The notes beneath the pieces are model-generated. The model saw only the letters and a program-made list of their open reading frames with translations. It did no database searches and was not told where the DNA came from. This document shows positions 57,867-64,000 of a stretch of DNA of 64,000 nucleotides, one piece after another (the stretch's first letter is position 1; each line of letters opens with the position of its first letter). The translations under genes were made by a program, and so were the position numbers. The DNA lies in assembly GCA_037893225.1 (NCBI GenBank), contig JAZGUH010000182.1, positions 124,001-188,000 of the forward strand, written 5' to 3'. This stretch comes from Hippasteria phrygiana (Eukaryota; Echinodermata; Asteroidea; Valvatida; Goniasteridae).

Positions 57867-60800
57867 ATGGTAAAGACACTGAAGAAGACAACGAGCTGTC
57901 GCATGTTGGGATGTGACCTTCCTTCAACTTCTCTGAGGTTGGCACCTCCTCGGGGAAGACGCCTGCCTGTATTACACAGGCAGTGCGCAAACCAGTTGGC
58001 ACATGGAGATCGTGTGTTCGTACTCCGAGAACAAAGGATCGAGCGTGTTCCTTGTTCTCAATTTGAGGGTACTGGGGCCAGTGTGCCCTTCAACTGGATA
58101 ATTGTCGAGAAAAGATGCAAAGTTAATACGAGATCATATGAGTTTAATACAAGAGAAAACGAATTTAATCCGAGAGCATACGAGTTTAAACCGAGATACC
58201 ACATTGATATACTGAGACGAAAACCAGAACTTCTACTTGGAGATGAGAATGAGTCTAGATGCAGTGACTACTGTGTGCAGAGAACAAAGCTGAGTGAACT
58301 TAAGATACAGAGAGTCAACAAATTGACAAAGCAGAGAGTAAGTAATCAGAAAGCATTGAGAAGATTAAAGGTAAACAAACGGACATGCTGTAGCAGAAGT
58401 CAGGTATTGGAATGTTGTGTAGAGTACTGTCAAGAGGAAAGGAAGGTTTCAAAACCAAACAAAAAGAAAATGAGACGAAATCAACGGAGAAAGGACTATC
58501 ACAAAATGAGGAATGGTCAAGTCATTGAATTTCGCTTGAGCAAGGATGAAAGAAAAAAACATGAAAGAGTTCAAAAGAAAATATTCAGCCATACAAGACG
58601 AAGTCTTTCACTGGTTATAAAGAAGATGCAAGATGTCTGTAATACAGAAAAGAAAAGTAACAAAAGACAGAGGAGAACTGGAAGTTCTATGACAAACGTA
58701 AATGTGTGTACCGATCAAGGTGATGCATTCAGACAAAAGGAAATGAGTGCAAACATGTCAAAGAAGGAACAAGTAATGAACTCGGAAGTACATGATAGAA
58801 TGAAGGAAAGGATGCATACAGAAAGGACAATAGAGATTGTTGCACAAACTAACCATGATGACCAGTGCTGGTTGTGTGATAGGATGATTGATTTAGTTGA
58901 AAAGAAAACACAATGTGATGGCTGTGGCATTTGGTATCACATTAAGTGTATGAATTTTTTGAACCTAGAGGAGTTGTTGGCAAGCAAAGCAGTGACATGG
59001 GTATGTCTTAAATGTGGTAAGAGTACTTACTCGCAATGTCTTTTGTATGATCTTGGTATTCCAACAGATGACAATATGTTCGATTTGAGAATTGAGGAGA
59101 CGTGTACCGATGAACGAAATCAGAGCTGTGTGAGCGTTACATGCATGAAGGACAGCAACCATGATAATGAGAACAAAAATGTAAGTGCTGTAAAAAGACA
59201 GGCTGAAAGAGGCTGTGTAAATTTGATAACTGGGACCAAAGAAATGTTGTTACCCAAGCAGACTGGTGGTTACTCATTAAGAAACAAGAAAGGCCATACT
59301 CCAAAAGTAGCTGATGTAGATGAAAGTAAAACTAGTATGACAACAAATGTTGGAAAGAGAAGTAAAAGATGTACAAGAAATGGAAAGGTTGAAGACAGTG
59401 TTGGTCAGGGCAGTAAAACTTTTAAACAAAGTTGTGAAACAAAGAAATTAAAGGGTGATAGTGATGAGATGGTACAAACAAAACAGGAAAGACCATATGG
59501 AGTTAGATGTAGAAAACGACACCTGTCATCTGTTACTGAAAGTCACCAAGGTAAATGTAAACAAAAGAAGATTGTACATCAAAATCCAGATCAACAGCAT
59601 GATGTCAAAAATAAGTACAGACCACATCAAAGATGTAAATCAGTGACGAGGAAAGAAGATTTAAGTTATCAGGACGAAACAGATGATAGTAGAGAAAAGA
59701 CTCAGACAGGTATTACAAGAGATAGGAACTACAATGGATTAGATACACTGATTGTGCAGGGAAACTTTCATCAGGGTGATGATAGATTTGGCTGGAGTTC
59801 GGGTAAACAATGTGTGCCAAACAGTTTGTGCTTTGTCTTGTACAGTAAAATCAAAAAGATGAAAGACTGGTGCTGTGTCGATATGGATACTGTACTAAAT
59901 ACTGGAAATGAGTTATACAGGCATTTATCTTGCAGTTCGACGATGAATAATGAATATTTGTTGATAAATGAATTGCCAAATGAATTAGATTTGCTCAAGC
60001 ATCACTTCAGTATGAGGTTTTATGATCCTGTATGTGGTACTTTTGCAGGAGATTGTAATTTGCCAGAATTTAATATGATGCCACTGAAAAGTGCATTAGA
60101 ACAAAACCTTCAGCGATATTCTGCTTCCTTTATATGTTTCCATGGAAATACATTTGTTGTGATTGCTGAAGATGGCATGTATTATATTTTTGATTCTCAC
60201 TCTAGAAATCAGCAAGGTTGCCAGGTTAGTGAAGGACGAAGTTTGCTCAAACGTGTCACAGCATGGCAAGATGTATACAGGTACTGTACTGATTTGGCAA
60301 TATCTATGAATTTATCTAACACTGAGCAGTTTGAAATTACAGGTACATCAGTGTGGTTAGATGATGAGGTAAGGCATGATGCTGATGGTACTACATGGGA
60401 GACAGGACATTTGTTATTAGGGAGCAGTGAGCATAGTAAAGACAGCACTGGTTCTAGACTATTGCGTGGTTCTTGTAGTGGCTTGTCGAGTACACGTAGT
60501 GATATGCCAAATAATATGAAGGAAGACAACAATGGTAGTTTGTATGAAATGAGTTGCAATAATAAATTAGATGGAGGCAGTGATGTAGAAATCGAGAGTG
60601 TGATACAAACACAGGGTTTTAAATTTGTTCCGTTGACATATGGTAGTAGGAATGCACTGTGTAGACATTATCGAATGGGCCACGTATCTCTGGACCGTAA
60701 TGAAATTTCAGATAAATGTGAAGAGATGGGACGACCTAATTCAGTGAAGAAAATTAAAGGTGATGGCAACTGCTTTTTCAGGGCTATTTCATTTGCTGTG

Positions 60801-63800
60801 TCAGGAACTGAAAATAATCATATGCAGTTAAGAATGGCAACTGTGAATCATTTGTTGAAAAATGGAGATAAATTCAATGGCTTTCTGCGTCAAGGGTTTG
60901 TTAATGTGGAAGAATATGTCATGAGGCAAAGATTGTTTGATTGTGGAACGTGGGCTACAGAGGTTGAAATCATGGCGATGGCACACATGCTACGTGCAGA
61001 CATATACACATATGAAGATGGAAATAACTGGTATGTTTTCTCAGCAAGTACTTTTGAGAGAGAGGCTGTAAAATTAGATGAGGCAATTTACTTGTACCAT
61101 ATGCAAAGAATTCATTATGATGTTGTGTTGTCGGTTCATGAATTAGCAAGAGAATCTGCTAAGGGACAAGAAAAAGGACATGAAGAAGAAGCATTAGAAA
61201 CGGATTCTTGCCTGAAAACAGCATCAAGTGATAAGAATGTAGAATTGAAATATGAGGAAGAAGTGAGTTTTGAGACCATGAAGCCAAAAAATCAAGATTT
61301 AAAACGTAAAAAGCGAAAACGTACTAATATAACATTACAGCAACAAAAGAGAAGAGAAAAAGCCCAGGAAAGGTATAACAAAAAAATTAATGAGGTTGCC
61401 ATGGATAGCAAAGAAATACAACAATCTAAATCTAAGTGTAAAGATCAGAAAAAATGTAGGTTAAGAAATTCTAACATTGTAGATAAAAAGTTGAAAGATG
61501 AAAAATCCTGCAATAATAAAGATAAAGCAAGTAAAAAAAAATATAACCAGAAGAATTACAAAAAAAATGCAGACAGCAAGAAGAAATCATTGCACATAAA
61601 GTATCACAGTGACATCAACTTTCAAACACAACGATTGGAGGCTCAAAGAAGAAGCTATGGTTTATATCAAAATTCAGAAGAAAAGAAAAATTCTGTGAAA
61701 AGAAGGTATCACAAAAATGTTAAATATAGAGAGAGTATAATAAATCACGGTAAGGCAAAGTACCTTAATAATGCAGAGTATAGAGAAAAGCTAATTAATT
61801 GTGGAAAAACAAAGTACTCCAATAATGCAGAGTATAGAGAAAAGTTAATTAGCAGTGGAAAAACAAAGTATTCTGATAATGCTGAATATAGGGAAAAGTT
61901 AATTAGCAGTGGAAAAACAAAGTACTCTGATAATGCTGAGTATAGAGAGAAGTTAATTAACAGTGGAAGAAGAAAGTACATTGATAATGCTAAATACAGA
62001 GAAAGGCTAATTATCAAGTATAAAACAAAATATCATGAAGATGTTGATTTTAGGAAAAAGGAAATAAATAGAGTTCAATGTAAATACCATGACAATGTTT
62101 CATATAGAAATAAGCTAATTGCAAATATAAAAAAGAAATACCGATGTATTGTTTCCTATAGGATGAAATTGTTAAATTTTGAGAAATGCAAGTATCACAG
62201 TGATACAAACTATAGGAAAAACTTAATAAAGCATGGAAAAGAAAAGTACAAGAGGGACGATGGGTATCGTAAAAAAGTGGCAGTGATGAATCGTGCGCGT
62301 ACTGTAAATAAGAAAGAGAAAAGACATAGTATATGTTTTGTTACAAACAAATTTAAAGCAGACATATCTAAAGGACCAGAATACGTGTGTGCTTCATGTC
62401 AAAAACTTCTGTTTAAGAAACAAGTCTTAAAATGTAATAAGTTGAAATATAAAAACCAGAAGTGTATTACTGAAAAATATCTGCATACTTGCAGTAAAAA
62501 GTGTGAATCAAAGTGTCTGATTAGAGAATCAAGCAGATCATGTCTGTGGATTTGTTATACATGTCATAGGAAATTACTTGCTAATAGAGTACCTGGTGAG
62601 GCAAATGTGAATAATTTAACTCTAATAGACATCCCGGAAGAATTGGCTTGTTTGAACACATTAGAAGAACATTTAATTGCTAGAAATGTGTCCTTCATGA
62701 AAATGATTGCACTACCTAAAGGAGGACAGCATGGTGTACGAGGCCCAGTTGTATGTGTACCGTCAAATATAACGGATACAGTTAAAGTATTACCGAGAGC
62801 TGAAAATGAAAATCAAATGATTCGTGTAAAGCTGAAGAGGAAATTAAGTTATAAAGGATATTATCAGTATCAGTTTGTCAATAAAGAATACGTTGAGAGT
62901 GCCTTATCTTACCTTAAACATACCAATAAGTGGTACCATGATATCGAAATAAACACTGATTGGGACAATCCGGTGTGTGATGAAGATAATGATGAAATAG
63001 ATCAACATGAAAGTGATGTTAAAGAAAAAGAAAAAGTGGAAACAAATGATGACATGGATAACAGTGATGAAGAAACAGAGGATGATCGTTTACGTGGCAT
63101 AGCATTAGACAGTTGTCTTCAGCCAATTAATTTAGGACAGGAAATTCTTGATCAATATTTTGATGATGTGCTTTGTGTTGCACCTTGTGAAGGCAATAGT
63201 CCAATCAGAATATTAATGGAAAAAGGCAATGAGGCAAAATGCTTTCCAGCATTATTTCCAACAGGTGAACCTACATTTGATGATGATCGTGATGTGAAAT
63301 TAACTCTGTGTAGATACATGCATAACCGATTAATGAATGTTGATAATAGATTTGCCAAGAATACTCAATACATTTTTTATGCTCAGTACTTGTCAGAGAT
63401 TCAGAAAGTGATGTCTAGTGTTTCTATTGCATTACGTAAAGGTTGTGATAAAATGCGTAGTGGAGAAAATGTAAATGCTTCAATCATCAATGACAGAGAC
63501 CAGTTGAATGATATCTTGAAGTCAGACAGTGGATATAAATTCTTGAAACCAATTCGTGGTACACCCCCATATTGGCAAGCAACACAGAAAGATGTTTTGG
63601 CAATGATCAGACAGCTAGGAATACCTACATGGTTTTGTTCATTTTCTGCAGCAGACATGAGATGGCCTGAAGTAATCAATACAATTTTAAGACAGCAAGG
63701 AGATTCTAGAGATGTGAAAGATTTGGACTGGAATGAGAAATGTACAATATTGAGAAGTAATCCTGTAACTGCTGCAAGAATGTTTGATCAACGATTTCAC

Positions 63801-64000
63801 ACATTTTTGAAAGATTTAATTTTGTCAAGAGCTGAACCAATTGGAAAAGTCAAAGACTATTTTTACAGAGTGGAATTTCAGCAAAGAGGATCTCCTCATA
63901 CACATTGTCTCTTCTGGATAGAAAATGCACCAAAATTGGAAAGTGACAGTAACGAAGATGTTATTAAGTTTATTGACACATACATCAGTTGCAAATTACC
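57867..64000 (+). CDS. Helentron/Helitron-type Rep protein with PHD, C76-like and OTU domains (partial, runs off right edge)
   Basis: One uninterrupted frame of 2,044 codons to the window end; ATG 57867 has A at -3 and G at +4. Domains in order: a basic N-terminus; a PHD finger at 334-383 (CWLC...CDGC...WYHIKC...WVCLKC); a C76-like cysteine protease at about 632-810, with GNFHQGD, candidate nucleophile Cys649 in KQCVPNSL, and Asp776/His778 in FDSHSR; an OTU protease with DGNCFF (966-971) and candidate His1083; a Lys-rich region with 18-residue repeats (1242-1474); paired Cys motifs from 1508 (CASC, CYTCH); the conserved region LPKGGQ.GVRGPV and LKRKLSYKG; and the Helitron-like N domain from about 1832, with WFCSFSAAD and the HUH site His2011/His2013 in [10 protein letters not shown]. 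Known role: HUH Rep nicks DNA for rolling-circle transposition. The Tyr motif and helicase should lie beyond 64000. No stop or frame shift was found. Confidence 0.93.
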   Translation, partial: MVKTLKKTTSCRMLGCDLPSTSLRLAPPRGRRLPVLHRQCANQLAHGDRVFVLREQRIERVPCSQFEGTGASVPFNWIIVEKRCKVNTRSYEFNTRENEFNPRAYEFKPRYHIDILRRKPELLLGDENESRCSDYCVQRTKLSELKIQRVNKLTKQRVSNQKALRRLKVNKRTCCSRSQVLECCVEYCQEERKVSKPNKKKMRRNQRRKDYHKMRNGQVIEFRLSKDERKKHERVQKKIFSHTRRSLSLVIKKMQDVCNTEKKSNKRQRRTGSSMTNVNVCTDQGDAFRQKEMSANMSKKEQVMNSEVHDRMKERMHTERTIEIVAQTNHDDQCWLCDRMIDLVEKKTQCDGCGIWYHIKCMNFLNLEELLASKAVTWVCLKCGKSTYSQCLLYDLGIPTDDNMFDLRIEETCTDERNQSCVSVTCMKDSNHDNENKNVSAVKRQAERGCVNLITGTKEMLLPKQTGGYSLRNKKGHTPKVADVDESKTSMTTNVGKRSKRCTRNGKVEDSVGQGSKTFKQSCETKKLKGDSDEMVQTKQERPYGVRCRKRHLSSVTESHQGKCKQKKIVHQNPDQQHDVKNKYRPHQRCKSVTRKEDLSYQDETDDSREKTQTGITRDRNYNGLDTLIVQGNFHQGDDRFGWSSGKQCVPNSLCFVLYSKIKKMKDWCCVDMDTVLNTGNELYRHLSCSSTMNNEYLLINELPNELDLLKHHFSMRFYDPVCGTFAGDCNLPEFNMMPLKSALEQNLQRYSASFICFHGNTFVVIAEDGMYYIFDSHSRNQQGCQVSEGRSLLKRVTAWQDVYRYCTDLAISMNLSNTEQFEITGTSVWLDDEVRHDADGTTWETGHLLLGSSEHSKDSTGSRLLRGSCSGLSSTRSDMPNNMKEDNNGSLYEMSCNNKLDGGSDVEIESVIQTQGFKFVPLTYGSRNALCRHYRMGHVSLDRNEISDKCEEMGRPNSVKKIKGDGNCFFRAISFAVSGTENNHMQLRMATVNHLLKNGDKFNGFLRQGFVNVEEYVMRQRLFDCGTWATEVEIMAMAHMLRADIYTYEDGNNWYVFSASTFEREAVKLDEAIYLYHMQRIHYDVVLSVHELARESAKGQEKGHEEEALETDSCLKTASSDKNVELKYEEEVSFETMKPKNQDLKRKKRKRTNITLQQQKRREKAQERYNKKINEVAMDSKEIQQSKSKCKDQKKCRLRNSNIVDKKLKDEKSCNNKDKASKKKYNQKNYKKNADSKKKSLHIKYHSDINFQTQRLEAQRRSYGLYQNSEEKKNSVKRRYHKNVKYRESIINHGKAKYLNNAEYREKLINCGKTKYSNNAEYREKLISSGKTKYSDNAEYREKLISSGKTKYSDNAEYREKLINSGRRKYIDNAKYRERLIIKYKTKYHEDVDFRKKEINRVQCKYHDNVSYRNKLIANIKKKYRCIVSYRMKLLNFEKCKYHSDTNYRKNLIKHGKEKYKRDDGYRKKVAVMNRARTVNKKEKRHSICFVTNKFKADISKGPEYVCASCQKLLFKKQVLKCNKLKYKNQKCITEKYLHTCSKKCESKCLIRESSRSCLWICYTCHRKLLANRVPGEANVNNLTLIDIPEELACLNTLEEHLIARNVSFMKMIALPKGGQHGVRGPVVCVPSNITDTVKVLPRAENENQMIRVKLKRKLSYKGYYQYQFVNKEYVESALSYLKHTNKWYHDIEINTDWDNPVCDEDNDEIDQHESDVKEKEKVETNDDMDNSDEETEDDRLRGIALDSCLQPINLGQEILDQYFDDVLCVAPCEGNSPIRILMEKGNEAKCFPALFPTGEPTFDDDRDVKLTLCRYMHNRLMNVDNRFAKNTQYIFYAQYLSEIQKVMSSVSIALRKGCDKMRSGENVNASIINDRDQLNDILKSDSGYKFLKPIRGTPPYWQATQKDVLAMIRQLGIPTWFCSFSAADMRWPEVINTILRQQGDSRDVKDLDWNEKCTILRSNPVTAARMFDQRFHTFLKDLILSRAEPIGKVKDYFYRVEFQQRGSPHTHCLFWIENAPKLESDSNEDVIKFIDTYISCKL
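61590..62288 (+). repeat. 18-residue (54-nt) tandem repeats inside the Helentron ORF
   Basis: Units such as [18 protein letters not shown] start at 61749, 61803, 61857, 61911 and 61965, exactly 54 nt apart. More diverged units in the same phase run from 61695 to 62288, and weaker ones from 61590. The pattern is (G)xxKYxxNxxYRxKLIxx. It is strongly basic and probably helical, perhaps nucleic-acid binding (inference). The central units are the most alike, which suggests recent expansion there. Confidence 0.9.

Noticed and set aside
61745..62017. Minus-strand 90-codon ORF with repeated [11 protein letters not shown]
   Set aside because: Antisense shadow of the 54-nt coding repeats in the Helentron ORF.

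Overview
The window is animal nuclear DNA. Spliceosomal-style exons, a CR1/L2-type LINE, tRNA-derived SINEs, several MITEs, a THAP zinc-finger coding segment and a Helitron-family replication gene all point to a metazoan. A marine invertebrate or early-branching chordate would fit, but no single-copy gene here lets me name the species. No bacterial operons, CRISPR arrays or rRNA genes were seen.

Left part (1-16.3 kb): a patchwork of mobile elements and decayed gene pieces. A complete 440-bp MITE with a perfect 8-bp target duplication lies at 131-570. A possible exon lies at 921-1169. An intact 974-codon LINE ORF is on the minus strand at 2581-5505. Further right are a 95-bp MITE, a large foldback, a recombinase-like fragment and a Cys-rich minisatellite. 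The 3' exons of an unidentified gene follow at 8.1-10.2 kb, with one frame break. Then come a 148-bp tandem repeat and a THAP-domain coding stretch broken by a one-base frame shift.

Centre (about 16.31-54.06 kb): about 37.7 kb of modular satellite DNA rich in the CRE/ATF octamer TGACGTCA. I split it into five modules: A (about 285 bp), B (about 400 bp), C (about 146-150 bp), D (poly(A) plus a GTGTTTGT hairpin) and E (290 bp). They follow a strict order: C then B, B then A or D, A then D, and E only after a D whose hairpin loop is GT. Every E module (six copies) encodes a piece of a PIF1/Helitron-type helicase covering motifs II and III. Four D modules carry one to three extra perfect hairpins between poly(A) runs, and the stems show compensatory changes. 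A 2,940-bp unit is tandemly duplicated with almost no divergence. Nearly all short ORFs in this region are satellite artefacts.

Right part (54.06-64 kb): about 3.8 kb of poorly characterised sequence with SINE copies, including a 5'-truncated one with a perfect 13-bp target duplication. From 57,867 one uninterrupted reading frame runs off the window's right edge, at least 2,044 codons. It encodes a Helentron/Helitron-type protein with a PHD finger, a cysteine-protease domain resembling herpesvirus-type ubiquitin proteases (peptidase C76), an OTU protease domain, about a dozen 18-residue repeats, and the start of the HUH Rep domain. The helicase fragments in the satellite together with this gene suggest, as inference, that the satellite was seeded or spread by Helentron activity.
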